64,000 nt of DNA from Cyclobacteriaceae bacterium. Lineage in GTDB: Bacteria > Bacteroidota > Bacteroidia > Cytophagales > Cyclobacteriaceae. The position numbers were made by a program, and so were the translations under genes. Within the stretch, counting starts at the first letter, position 1. Each line of letters starts with the position of its first letter. The notes beneath the pieces are model-generated. The model was not told the origin of the DNA. It did not search any database and saw nothing but the letters and a program-made list of their open reading frames with translations. The stretch is taken from the NCBI GenBank assembly GCA_028285445.1, contig JANQPQ010000056.1, positions 62,001 to 126,000 on the forward strand, given 5' to 3'. This document shows, in pieces, positions 52,876 through 62,430 of the stretch.

Positions 52876-55050
52876 TCACTTTAGCCAATCCTCTACGTCA
52901 ATATTCAAAGCCAATATTAAGAAAGCCAATTCGTCAGCAAATGTGAGCACTGGCGAATGCTGCCTGGAGCCAAATGTAGAATGGTGCGAGCCCCAAGCCA
53001 TCTGTAAAAGATGTGGATTAGAGCATTCCTCATTTGAATTTTGTAAGCCAGCAATAAACCGATAACTATCAGTATCAAGCGGTGTATCCACCTCACTGGT
53101 TAACGCCAATACTGGCGGGTAACAAGTTGCAGACTTCAGGTTTTGGTAGGGCGAGTACTTCTTCAGCACATCAAAATCCTCCTTCACGCTAGCTGTTCCC
53201 AGGTCTGGTATCATATAGGCGTGATTAGCGTCTGAGGAAAACCTTTCCGCATAGCCGACCATATCTAGCATACCGTAGTGCAACACAGCACCTCCAATAA
53301 GGTCTGGTCTTTGTACCAAAGCAGCTGCAGCCAGGATGGTACCGGCGCTTCCTCCGTTTACTACTTGCCTTTCAGCAGAAGTATATCCTTCATCAATTAC
53401 ATATTGCAACGCTGCTATATAGTCATCAATGCCGTTCTGTTTTTTTCTTCCAATACCAGCCTGATGCCACCCTGAGCCGAAAGCTCCTCCTCCTCTAACA
53501 TGTGCGACGGCATGGATACCTCCCATTTCCAGCCAGGCTATGAAGTCTCCCTGGAAGTAGGGGTAGTTGGTAAATGCCATAGCTCCGTATACCTGCATCA
53601 TCAAAGGCGCTTTTCCATTCTTAGCAATGTCTTTCTTTCTGGTAATAGAAATTGGAACCCGGGTACCATCTTTACTGGTGGCGAATACGATCTCACTCAT
53701 ATACTGAGAGGCATCGAAATTTGTGGTAGCTCTGCTAAAGGGAATTACTTCGCCACTATTCACATCAATCTGAAAAATGGTATTTGGTTCAGTCAAACCG
53801 ATGAAGCGAATAAGAACTACTGGCGATTCTATATTACTACTAATGCCATTCATGCCATTGGTGTTGAAATAGAGGCCTCCACTAGGAAGTTTTATTTCTC
53901 TAAGGAACTGACCTGTTTTGCTATATACCTGTAAATATTGCTCCAGGTCATTTTGGGTTGGGATCACAAATTTATTATCAGCCATTACTGGCAGGAAGGT
54001 TCCTCCAGCCGATTGATAACCCATTACAGGTTTTTCTCCCTCAGGAACAAGTTCTTTCCAGGCCGATTTTGACGGCCGGTTGATGTTGATTTGCACCACT
54101 TTGCCTTTTGGAGCATCGGCGTCGGTTTGGAAGTAGAAGTTATCACCGTCATTTCCCAGGAAGATGAAAGACGCATAAGCCTCATCAATCAATGAAACCA
54201 ATTCGTCAGTCTTAGTACGGAGGTAATGTATTTTGGCCTGCGTTGCTGAACCCTCTCTTTCTGCAATGATCAGGTAATCTCCCCCACGGCAGACATTCAG
54301 CTCGATCTTCGATCCATCTGAGTTTGGAGTAAATATGATTTTATCTGAGTCCGCAGCCTCACCCACGACATGTCGCTTTACCACAAACCCAGATCTTTTA
54401 CCTTCTTCTTCCTTCGTATTACCTATATAATAGAATGATTTACTATCCTGACTCCACGCTAATCTTGTTCCTTCTAATTCCCTACCGCGCATGGTGGCTT
54501 CTGACAATTCACCCGTCTCCGCATCCATTACCTTCCAGTCGAAACTGCCAGTTGCCAACGCCAGTGCAATTTTACTCCCATCTGGGCTCGGTAGAAAGAA
54601 GCGCACGGCTCGGGGGTTGAAAGGGGGTTCTGCACCAAACAACCTACGCTCCTCGCTATCGTCTTTCATGAACAGGTCCCAATTTCTTCCCTCAAAATTC
54701 TTTAGGTAAACATACTTGCCGGCAGCTTGCATTGGTAACTCAGATCTGCCACTGACAGCAAGTAATTGCTGTACTTTGCCCTTAAGTTGCTCGTACATCC
54801 CAAATGATTCAACATACTGCTTCATTAAAGCGTCCTGCGATTTGGCCCAAGACTTGGTGCTATCTGAAGTTGCGTTTGCTAGCCATGCAAACTTATCTGT
54901 GATCTCTTCGCCATGATAACTCTTGGAGGAAACCTGAGTTGGAGTGGCCGGATAAGAGAGCCTCTCCTGCCCCTGAGTTGCGCAGCTAGTAACTACGATA
55001 ACCATGGCCAGGGCAATTGAGTATTTTACTTGGTAATACAATTGTGTCAT
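52876..55050 (-). CDS. Prolyl oligopeptidase family (S9) lipoprotein
   Basis: A 724-residue serine peptidase. Signal peptide with lipobox VTSC (Cys~23). Residues ~35-430 are the propeller (YHGEEITDKFAWLANATSDSTKSWAKSQDALMKQYV is the typical N-terminal block). The C-terminal hydrolase holds the nucleophile in GGSAGTILAAAALVQRPDL, where Ala-Gly-Thr replaces the usual Asn-Gly-Gly after Ser; Asp in TSEVDTPLDTDS; and His in WGSHHSTFGS. It probably degrades short peptides in the periplasm. It is transcribed divergently from the winged-helix/PD40 regulator with a 187-base shared region and ends at a strong terminator. Confidence 0.87.
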   Translation of the reverse strand: MTQLYYQVKYSIALAMVIVVTSCATQGQERLSYPATPTQVSSKSYHGEEITDKFAWLANATSDSTKSWAKSQDALMKQYVESFGMYEQLKGKVQQLLAVSGRSELPMQAAGKYVYLKNFEGRNWDLFMKDDSEERRLFGAEPPFNPRAVRFFLPSPDGSKIALALATGSFDWKVMDAETGELSEATMRGRELEGTRLAWSQDSKSFYYIGNTKEEEGKRSGFVVKRHVVGEAADSDKIIFTPNSDGSKIELNVCRGGDYLIIAEREGSATQAKIHYLRTKTDELVSLIDEAYASFIFLGNDGDNFYFQTDADAPKGKVVQININRPSKSAWKELVPEGEKPVMGYQSAGGTFLPVMADNKFVIPTQNDLEQYLQVYSKTGQFLREIKLPSGGLYFNTNGMNGISSNIESPVVLIRFIGLTEPNTIFQIDVNSGEVIPFSRATTNFDASQYMSEIVFATSKDGTRVPISITRKKDIAKNGKAPLMMQVYGAMAFTNYPYFQGDFIAWLEMGGIHAVAHVRGGGAFGSGWHQAGIGRKKQNGIDDYIAALQYVIDEGYTSAERQVVNGGSAGTILAAAALVQRPDLIGGAVLHYGMLDMVGYAERFSSDANHAYMIPDLGTASVKEDFDVLKKYSPYQNLKSATCYPPVLALTSEVDTPLDTDSYRFIAGLQNSNEECSNPHLLQMAWGSHHSTFGSRQHSPVLTFADELAFLILALNIDVEDWLK

Positions 55051-55151
55051 CTTTTTCTTTCAAAAGACAACCTTTTACCTGGCTAAAACTTTAGGGAGAA
55101 AACATGAATATATTTAGATAATATTATTGAGTTGAGCCATCTTGAAAATCC

Positions 55152-55173
55152 TTAGGTTTTTATTAGGTTTTTA
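55152..55173 (+). promoter_or_regulatory. Perfect 11-bp tandem direct repeat upstream of winged-helix regulator
   Basis: TTAGGTTTTTA occurs twice head-to-tail (55152-55162 and 55163-55173), 65 bases before the regulator start and about 100 bases from the divergent S9 peptidase start. OmpR-type winged helices typically bind direct repeats spaced about one helical turn, so this is a candidate operator for the adjacent regulator. Confidence 0.5.
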
Positions 55174-55237
55174 AAAGGCACCAACTCCGCAAGCCCCCTT
55201 ACGTTAGTTTTAATGCTGTTTATATCACATAAACCAT

Positions 55238-57265
55238 ATGACGACATTTTACCTTCAAGACGTAGAGATTGATCCTGAAACCAATAGCATTACTAAAAAT
55301 GGTGTTAGGAAGAAAGTGGAACCGAAGATAATGCAGGTTTTACTCTGTTTGGTAGAAGCGAAAGGCCGTGTGGTTACGAAAGATGACCTACTACAAAAAG
55401 TTTGGGCCGAAACTGTAGTTGTAGAGATGGTGCTAACAAGAGCTATTTCGGAACTTAGGAGCGCTTTTGGCGATAAGTCTACAAACCCCCAATTCATAGA
55501 AACAATCTCGAAATCTGGCTATCGGCTGGTAGCAGATATTCAAACCAGTGTTGCCGACCAACCAAAAAGGAAAATCAGCAAAGTCATGATCCCTCTGGCA
55601 ATAATTGGGTTGATGGCAATTGCTGCATTACAGCTGCTACCTTCAAGCAATTTACCTGCAACTTCAACTACATTCTTAACAACAGACAAGGGTTGGGAAT
55701 TTCATCCAGCGCTAAGTCCTGACAACAAATGGGTGGTGCATGTAGCTCAAACAACCAACGACTTTTCTGATCTATACATAAAATCACTGACAACCGACTC
55801 TACCATTAAGGTTACGAACTCTAATGGGTTATACTTAAAGCCAACCTGGTCTCCCGACGGTAAACTAATTGCTGCATTCAGCAAAAGAGATACTACAGCT
55901 GGTATTGATATCTATTCAGTATCAGACTTAGCTCTTCAAAAAAGGATACCGATAAAAACCCAGTTTGCTGGCTTGGCCTGGTCTCCTGCAGGCGACAACA
56001 TTTCATTCGTAGCGAAAGACCCAGCCTCCGGAAGGCACTCCCTTTTTGAATACTCACTGGAGACCGGCACTTACACTCTTCAGGTTGAATCTCAACCCGG
56101 ATCGTGGGGAGACAGCGATCCGCGCTATAGCCCTGATGGATCGACCTTGGCTTTTATCAGAACAATAGCCGAAGGGAATGAAGATATATATAAGATGGAC
56201 TTGGCTACTGCCACTATTAGACGCCTGACTACCATTAATAGGGGCATTACGGGCTATGATTGGGAAGATGACAATACATTATTAGTATCTTCCAGTTATC
56301 AGGGGTGTGGAGACCTTTGGAAGGTAAACGCGAACGGGGATTCTGCTGAACCTAAGAAGTTTTTAAAGATTCCTTATGGTGAAAGTATACAAAACCCAGA
56401 GGTAACAGATGGACTGCTGGTTGGTGAAAGGTGGTTAGAAGATACCGATTTGCTTACTTCCACGCTGACGGCAACATCGAATCCATCTAACGTTCCAATC
56501 AATTCTTCACAATGGGAGCTTCATCCCCATTTCTCGCCAGACGGGGATTGGCTGGCATTCAGCTCAAACCGATCGGGAAATTACGAGATCTGGAAGTTGA
56601 AGCTTTCTTCGGGAGATCTTAAAAAACTCACAAATATTGGATCTGGCTTTAGAGGTAAACCCAGGTGGTCACCTGATGGATCCAAGATGGCTTTTGAGTC
56701 TAACGAAGGTGGAAACAATCGAATCTATGTAATGGGAACCAGTGGTGATGAGCTAACACCGATAACTCCTGCTGACGTAGACTACATCAATCCAAGCTGG
56801 TCGTTGGATGGCAACTTCATTTATACCGCCAGCAATGAATCTACTGATTGGAATATTTATAAGATACCCGTTAGTGGTGGCCAACCAACTCAAGTTACAG
56901 ACTTCGGAGCCTACCATCTACTTGAAGTACCTGGAAGTAAGGCAGCAATCGTAACCAATATAAATGAAGATGGTATCTGGATGCTTAATGCCGATGGTAC
57001 AAAAGAAAAAATTGTTGAAAGCCTCACAGCACCGGACTGGGGTAACCTGCAGGTAACAGCAGAAGGCATCTACTATTTAAATAGAAAAAGTAAAAGCCTG
57101 GATTTCTATTCATTTACTGACGAGAAATCTGCCATGGCCATATCGATTGACGCCAGGTTACCTTCCGGTGATCCATCGTTAGCTATTCACCCGACCCTTG
57201 CTTACTTCTTATATGGGCATATCACTAGTTACAGTGGAGATATTGTAGCTATAAGGAATTACTAA
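55238..57265 (+). CDS. Membrane-bound winged-helix regulator with PD40/TolB-like propeller
   Basis: A 675-residue one-component regulator. Residues ~1-105 form an OmpR/CadC-type DNA-binding domain (VEPKIMQVLLCLVEAKGRVVTKDDLLQKVW, then VLTRAISELRSAFGD and FIETISKSGYRLVA). Residues ~118-138 are a single membrane helix (MIPLAIIGLMAIAALQLL). The periplasmic part is a WD40-like PD40/TolB propeller with repeats such as FHPALSPDNKWVV, KPTWSPDGKLIAA, DPRYSPDGSTLAF, LHPHFSPDGDWLAF, KPRWSPDGSKMAF and NPSWSLDGNFIY. This is the CadC-like transmembrane design, with a propeller as sensor. The divergent S9 peptidase is a likely target. Confidence 0.87.
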   Translation: MTTFYLQDVEIDPETNSITKNGVRKKVEPKIMQVLLCLVEAKGRVVTKDDLLQKVWAETVVVEMVLTRAISELRSAFGDKSTNPQFIETISKSGYRLVADIQTSVADQPKRKISKVMIPLAIIGLMAIAALQLLPSSNLPATSTTFLTTDKGWEFHPALSPDNKWVVHVAQTTNDFSDLYIKSLTTDSTIKVTNSNGLYLKPTWSPDGKLIAAFSKRDTTAGIDIYSVSDLALQKRIPIKTQFAGLAWSPAGDNISFVAKDPASGRHSLFEYSLETGTYTLQVESQPGSWGDSDPRYSPDGSTLAFIRTIAEGNEDIYKMDLATATIRRLTTINRGITGYDWEDDNTLLVSSSYQGCGDLWKVNANGDSAEPKKFLKIPYGESIQNPEVTDGLLVGERWLEDTDLLTSTLTATSNPSNVPINSSQWELHPHFSPDGDWLAFSSNRSGNYEIWKLKLSSGDLKKLTNIGSGFRGKPRWSPDGSKMAFESNEGGNNRIYVMGTSGDELTPITPADVDYINPSWSLDGNFIYTASNESTDWNIYKIPVSGGQPTQVTDFGAYHLLEVPGSKAAIVTNINEDGIWMLNADGTKEKIVESLTAPDWGNLQVTAEGIYYLNRKSKSLDFYSFTDEKSAMAISIDARLPSGDPSLAIHPTLAYFLYGHITSYSGDIVAIRNY

Positions 57266-57335
57266 GACAGTGAGTACAATGCTACGACCACGGATCAATA
57301 ATCCTGGTAACTGGAATAAATTGGGGTGAGGCGAA

Positions 57336-60125
57336 CTAATCCTTGTTGTACCGAACCTCAGCCATTTTCACTTCTCCTCCCTCAGCTTGTTTCAACACTC
57401 GGTTAGCGCCCTTCGATTTCCTTATCTTCACTGCAACCACTTTATACTCAGGGCACTTGGCCTCAGAATCGTGCACATCGCTGGTGATCAGGTTGACCAT
57501 AATCTCCGGAAAATGGAAGGTGGTACTCATAACTCCCGGCTTTACTTCTTCTGTAATTCGAGCTTTGATATCTACTTTCCCCCGGGCAGAAATAACACAA
57601 ACCATCTCACCATCTTTGATACCATTATCAGAAGCATCTGTCGGGTTGATTAGTAGAATGTCCTCTGTGAGAATGTCATTATTACCGGTACGGCGTGTCA
57701 TGGCACCACAGTTGTAATGCTCCAACTCGCGATTTGTGGTTATTATGTACGGGTACTCCTCTTGATTCTCTTCAATCTCCACAGACTCCTTCCAGTCGAA
57801 ATAAGCGAACTTGCCCTTACCTCTTTTGAATTCATCTGTATGAATAATTTCTGTACTTGACCCATCTTCGGGCACAGGCCACTGCTTACCATTTTCACCT
57901 AACTCATTCCATTTAATTCCTTTGAAAAATGGCACTATTTGAGATATCTCCTCCAACATGGTATCCGGCGCATAATCTGGTTGGTCGTAGCCCATTCGTT
58001 GCATAACGTCAACGATAATTTGACCATCTGCCTTTGCGTCGCCAACTGGCTCCACTACCTTATTAACCCTTTGTACCCTTCGCTCACCATTGGTAAATGT
58101 TCCAGATTTCTCCAGGAATGAAGCACCGGGCAGAACTACATCAGCCAGCATAGCTGTTTCTGTCATGAACAGCTCCTGCACTATAAAGAAATCTAAATTG
58201 GTAAGTGCCCGTTTCACCTTACTGGTGTTTGGATCCGTCTGCACCACGTCCTCACCAATTATCCAAAGAAGTTTGAGATCTCCCGCGATAGCTGCGTCAA
58301 ACATCTCAGGAATTTTATATCCGATATGGGAGGGTACATCTCGCTTATAGAAGTCTATATACTTGTTGTTAATTTCAGGATTGGTAACATCAAGGTAGCC
58401 GGCACCTTGATGAGGTTGCGCACCCATATCGGCGGCTCCTTGTACATTGTTTTGACCCCGTAATGGATTAACCCCTACTCCTCTCCTTCCTATATTCCCG
58501 GTAATCATGGCTAGGTCAGCAATTTGCTGCACAGTGAACGTTCCTTGTGAGTGTTCTGTAACACCCAGCCCATGGAATGACATAGCGTTAGGAGCCGTGG
58601 CATAAGCAATTGCGGCCGCTCTTACCTTCTCTTTATCGACTCCGGTAATGGCTTCCATGGCGTCAACATCCAACTGCAGCAATTCCTGCATGAAGTCATC
58701 GTAGCCTTCCGTTCTGTTTGCAATAAACTCCTTATCCTCAAGGCCTTCCTTCACAATGTAGTATAGCAGCATATTGAGCAGCGCCACGTTTGTTCCAGGT
58801 CGAAGCTGAAGGAAATGATCTGCGTATTTAGCCAATTCAATTTCCCGTGGGTCAATTACTATGGTAGTAATGCCCTTCATGGCCGCCTGCTTAAGCTTGG
58901 CACCGGTAACCGGATGGGCTGCAGTAGGATTGGCACCAATTACCATGATGCAATCGGTATACTTGATATCAACCACGGAGTTGGTGGCTGCGCCGGTACC
59001 GAAAGATCTCTGCATGCCCAGTGCGGTGGGAGAATGACAGACCCTTGCGCAACAATCGATGTTATTAGTTCCAACTACTGCCCTGATGAATTTCTGCATC
59101 AGGTAGTTTTCCTCATTTGTGCAACGTGCTGAGGAAATGCCAGCAATGGCATCAGGGCCATGCTCATCTCGGATGAATTTTATCTTATTGGTTATATGAT
59201 CGTAGGCCTCGTCCCAGGATACCTCTTCGAGCTGGCCATTCTTCCTAATCATCGGTGAACGAAGCCTGTCTGGATGGTCATAAAACTTGAATGCATATCT
59301 GCCCTTTAGACAGGTATGCCCTTGATTGACCTCGGCATCATAAGGAGCAGTTATGCTTACAATTTCCTCATCTTTAGTAGCTACGTCCAGGTTGCATCCA
59401 ACACCGCAATAAGTACACACTGTTCTTGTAGATTCGGTGGCATCGTTGGTTTTCGAATCAAAAATATCTGTTATGGCGCCTGTTGGGCACGCCTGACTAC
59501 AGGCTCCACAAGAAACACAGTCTGATTCCTTGAATCCCTCATTCATGCCCATTACGATCTTGCTGTCGAATCCGCGCCCTTCCATTGTCAATACCATCTC
59601 TCCTTGCACTTCATCGCAAGCCCTCACGCATCTAAAGCAATTGATACAGGAATCAAGACTAGCCCGCATGTAGGGATGGCCAGTGTCAGCGGTTCTATCG
59701 AGATGATTTCTACCCGGCTCGTACCTTACGCTTTCCATGTCTAAGCCCACACCGAGTGCTACCTTTTTCAATTCGTTTTGTGCAGGATTGTCTTGCTCAA
59801 ATTTCTCTTTCGGATAATCAGTCAGTACCAGCTCAACTATGTTCTTTCTGAGCCTTTCCATTCTATCCGTATGCGTGTAGATATAGGAGTTGGCCATCAC
59901 AGGGGTATGACATGAAGCCTGTACCTTGGTAGGCCCATCTTGTTCCCGTGCCACTTCCACACTACAGACGCGACAGGACCCGAACGGATCAAGATTGGGT
60001 GCATCACAAAGTGTAGGTACTGGCTCAGGACCGAAATTCCTTCTCAACAAAGTCAGGATAGTTTCGCCATTTTCGAACTCAAACGGTTCATTATTGACGA
60101 ATACGATGTTTTTAGCATCACTCAT
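57336..60125 (-). CDS. fdsA: Formate dehydrogenase, molybdopterin catalytic subunit
   Basis: A 929-residue Mo/W-bisPGD formate dehydrogenase of the NAD-linked type. Domains in order: plant-type [2Fe-2S] with C40, C51, C54 and C72; a His/Cys [4Fe-4S] motif in SCINCFRCVRACD; paired [4Fe-4S] ferredoxin motifs ending CVSCGACSQACPTGAI; the Mo-side [4Fe-4S] in CTYCGVGCNL plus GHTCLKGR; then the catalytic domain. The Mo ligand is Cys (CCARVCHSPTALG), so no selenocysteine is needed. The C-terminal dinucleotide-binding block is GAMTRRTGNND. It oxidises formate to CO2 and passes electrons to the adjacent flavin subunit (11-base gap). No fdhD or cofactor genes are in the window. Confidence 0.92.
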   Translation of the reverse strand: MSDAKNIVFVNNEPFEFENGETILTLLRRNFGPEPVPTLCDAPNLDPFGSCRVCSVEVAREQDGPTKVQASCHTPVMANSYIYTHTDRMERLRKNIVELVLTDYPKEKFEQDNPAQNELKKVALGVGLDMESVRYEPGRNHLDRTADTGHPYMRASLDSCINCFRCVRACDEVQGEMVLTMEGRGFDSKIVMGMNEGFKESDCVSCGACSQACPTGAITDIFDSKTNDATESTRTVCTYCGVGCNLDVATKDEEIVSITAPYDAEVNQGHTCLKGRYAFKFYDHPDRLRSPMIRKNGQLEEVSWDEAYDHITNKIKFIRDEHGPDAIAGISSARCTNEENYLMQKFIRAVVGTNNIDCCARVCHSPTALGMQRSFGTGAATNSVVDIKYTDCIMVIGANPTAAHPVTGAKLKQAAMKGITTIVIDPREIELAKYADHFLQLRPGTNVALLNMLLYYIVKEGLEDKEFIANRTEGYDDFMQELLQLDVDAMEAITGVDKEKVRAAAIAYATAPNAMSFHGLGVTEHSQGTFTVQQIADLAMITGNIGRRGVGVNPLRGQNNVQGAADMGAQPHQGAGYLDVTNPEINNKYIDFYKRDVPSHIGYKIPEMFDAAIAGDLKLLWIIGEDVVQTDPNTSKVKRALTNLDFFIVQELFMTETAMLADVVLPGASFLEKSGTFTNGERRVQRVNKVVEPVGDAKADGQIIVDVMQRMGYDQPDYAPDTMLEEISQIVPFFKGIKWNELGENGKQWPVPEDGSSTEIIHTDEFKRGKGKFAYFDWKESVEIEENQEEYPYIITTNRELEHYNCGAMTRRTGNNDILTEDILLINPTDASDNGIKDGEMVCVISARGKVDIKARITEEVKPGVMSTTFHFPEIMVNLITSDVHDSEAKCPEYKVVAVKIRKSKGANRVLKQAEGGEVKMAEVRYNKD

Positions 60126-60136
60126 AACACTCGTAT

Positions 60137-61789
60137 TTACTTAAAGTAAGAACGCAATTCATCTTCAAAATATTCCAGGGCGTTTTTTATGCCCAAAGGC
60201 AACCCTCCGCCGAGAGCACATAATGATCCAACCTCCATAGTTTCAAGCAAGTCGTCCATTAACTGCCTATCCATCTTAGGACCACCGTTTTGTGATTTCT
60301 CCAACATCTCCTTACCTCTGACTGAGCCAATACTGCAAGGAAAACACTTTCCACACGATTCATCGGCCGTGAATTCAAAGAGGTGCTCAAGGTATTTAAC
60401 CATGGGAAATTTCTCTGGTACAGAAACAATTCCAGCGTGACCCAAAAGGAAGCCTCCGTTTCCAAAGCTCTCAAAATCGAGTGTCAACTCGTCGATCTTG
60501 TGAGTAGGAACGATGCCACCCAATGGGCCTCCCACATGAATGGCCTTTACAGGTTCTTTAAATCCACCACCTAAATCGTAAACCAGATCTTTAAATGAAG
60601 AGCCCATCTCAACTTCATACATACCGGGGTTATTAAAGTAGGAATCAAGGCAAACCAACTTTGTGCCGGTTGATTTTTCTGTTCCTAGGCCTGCATAAGC
60701 CTCTCCTCCTTTGTCAATTATCCACGGTACTGCAGCTAATGTTTCCACGTTATTAACCACCGTAGGCTTGTTGAAAAGACCTTTCTGTGCGGGAAAAGGT
60801 GGCCGCACTCTTACTTCCGGCCTTTGACCCTCTAGTGATGAAAGAAGTGCAGTTTCTTCGCCGCAAATGTAGGCTCCGGCCCCTTCTATTATTTTGAACT
60901 TAAAGTTGAAATCTGAACCACCAATATTATCACCGTGCATACCAACAGCCTCCAGATCTTTCACAGCCTGGGTCATAATGGCTACCGACTCAGGGTATTC
61001 ACCACGGATATAAACTGCTCCGTGATCGGCACCGACGATATAACCGGCAACCATCATTCCGAAGAGCACCCTCATCGGTTGTACCTCCAACAAGTAGCGG
61101 TCTGAGTAAGCCCCAGGGTCACCCTCATCGGCATTACAGACTATGTACTTCTGTTTTTCTGATTCTTTTCGGCAGGCATCCAGTTTAAAACCCATGGGAA
61201 ATCCAGCTCCGCCCCTTCCTCGAATATTGGATTTGTTGATTTGCTCTAAAGCCCAGTCAGGACCCTGATCGAGGACTTTTTGGAATATGGTTTTGAAACC
61301 TTCTGCAGTAAGTGCGTCTCCAGTAAGCACTGGCTCGCAACTAGCTTCTATGTGGTATCCCTCCTGCGATGCTTCCCCCTTCTTCCCGAGGATATCTAGC
61401 AGGTTCTCCAGATCATTACCGGAGTAATTCGTTCCATCGTAGTTAAATGCCTTATTCTCATGACACCGGCCCAGGCAGCACATATGGCCAATCTCCTTTT
61501 CTTCGAAGTGCCCTGCAAGTTTAGATTTCACCTCATCTTGAGTACCAGCTACCAAACAAGCGCTGCCGTTGCAAACATGCACTTTGACACCCTCATGCTC
61601 CTTCTTCATGAAATCATAAAAAGAAGCAGTGCCATAGGTGATAGCATTGCCCATGAGGTACTTTTCAGCAAGCTCCTTGAGGTCTTTATCTTCAGGCGTA
61701 CCAGTAACCTTCGACTTCTCAACGAGCTGTTCAAACAAATTATCTTCAAGCCCTTTCCGACCTGATAATGCACTGAGATTATCCGACAT
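60137..61789 (-). CDS. fdsB: Formate dehydrogenase NADH-side subunit (NuoE-NuoF fusion type)
   Basis: A 550-residue diaphorase subunit. Residues ~35-125 are a thioredoxin-like [2Fe-2S] domain with CNGSAC and CCLGRC, equivalent to NuoE or FdsG. The rest is NuoF-like: FMN/NAD block NIRGRGGAGFPMGFK, NADEGDPGAYSDR, GAGAYICGEETALL, and the C-terminal [4Fe-4S] ligands ESCGKCFPC plus a Cys in GSLCALGGG. It takes electrons from the catalytic subunit and reduces NAD+. It is the first gene of a two-gene operon. The fused layout replaces the separate gamma subunit of three-subunit enzymes. Confidence 0.92.
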   Translation of the reverse strand: MSDNLSALSGRKGLEDNLFEQLVEKSKVTGTPEDKDLKELAEKYLMGNAITYGTASFYDFMKKEHEGVKVHVCNGSACLVAGTQDEVKSKLAGHFEEKEIGHMCCLGRCHENKAFNYDGTNYSGNDLENLLDILGKKGEASQEGYHIEASCEPVLTGDALTAEGFKTIFQKVLDQGPDWALEQINKSNIRGRGGAGFPMGFKLDACRKESEKQKYIVCNADEGDPGAYSDRYLLEVQPMRVLFGMMVAGYIVGADHGAVYIRGEYPESVAIMTQAVKDLEAVGMHGDNIGGSDFNFKFKIIEGAGAYICGEETALLSSLEGQRPEVRVRPPFPAQKGLFNKPTVVNNVETLAAVPWIIDKGGEAYAGLGTEKSTGTKLVCLDSYFNNPGMYEVEMGSSFKDLVYDLGGGFKEPVKAIHVGGPLGGIVPTHKIDELTLDFESFGNGGFLLGHAGIVSVPEKFPMVKYLEHLFEFTADESCGKCFPCSIGSVRGKEMLEKSQNGGPKMDRQLMDDLLETMEVGSLCALGGGLPLGIKNALEYFEDELRSYFK

Positions 61790-61883
61790 AGCTAGTAATT
61801 GGCTTCACTACCCCCCTAAATTACTGATTTATCAGCAAAATATGGTGCTATAGCCAGCAAACAGAGATATCGGGTGTGGCAGG

Positions 61884-62282
61884 TTACAGATTCTTGGCAG
61901 AATCCTCGCCGTAAAAGAACTTCCGAAATTCGCCCGGCTTTTTATCGTTCAGCAGCCGGAGGTCTCCCCTGGCTTCGATCAACTTGCCAAAGTTGTCTTC
62001 CCTTTTGTCATATTGTTCCTTGTTACCATATGTGGTGATCAATACAAAACTAACTGGCCAGTCTGCTGTAGGCTCGACTTCCAGCAATTGGTAAGATGAG
62101 ATGTAGTTCTTCTCTAATGCCTGAATTCTTAGCTGTTTCCAGTTATTCTTGTAGTAAAATCGAGTTTCATCCACATTTCCATTAAGTACCTCAACGAACT
62201 CAATGGATGTAATTCTGGAATCGTCTTGTGCATAGATTGTGGTTGAACACAAGAGGCAAATGAGTATGATAGAAATTTTCAC
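61884..62282 (-). CDS. Hypothetical secreted protein
   Basis: An unrecognised 132-residue exported protein. Signal peptide MKISIILICLLCSTTIYAQ. The mature part alternates strands and helices (FVEVLNGNVDETRFYYKNNWKQLRIQALEKNYISSYQLLEV, then VSFVLITTYGNKEQYDKREDNF), resembling a dimeric alpha/beta barrel-like (NIPSNAP/ABM) layout; that is only a guess. It is separated from the formate dehydrogenase operon by 94 bases and is divergent from the secreted hydrolase gene. Confidence 0.6.
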   Translation of the reverse strand: MKISIILICLLCSTTIYAQDDSRITSIEFVEVLNGNVDETRFYYKNNWKQLRIQALEKNYISSYQLLEVEPTADWPVSFVLITTYGNKEQYDKREDNFGKLIEARGDLRLLNDKKPGEFRKFFYGEDSAKNL

Positions 62283-62430
62283 AGTTGTCGGTTTGATGTT
62301 TGATAATCAGACTTACGACGCATTCATGTAATAGTTCTATGCACCAGACCAATAATGCTTTACTTTCGACGGATGACCATTCCCATCTAGCCTGCATATT
62401 GAAACCCTATTATTACAGTATAAAAGTATT

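Noticed and set aside
58900..59100. Possible selenocysteine codon in the formate dehydrogenase
   Set aside because: The active-site codon encodes Cys (ARVCHSP) and there is no in-frame TGA or SECIS-like hairpin need.
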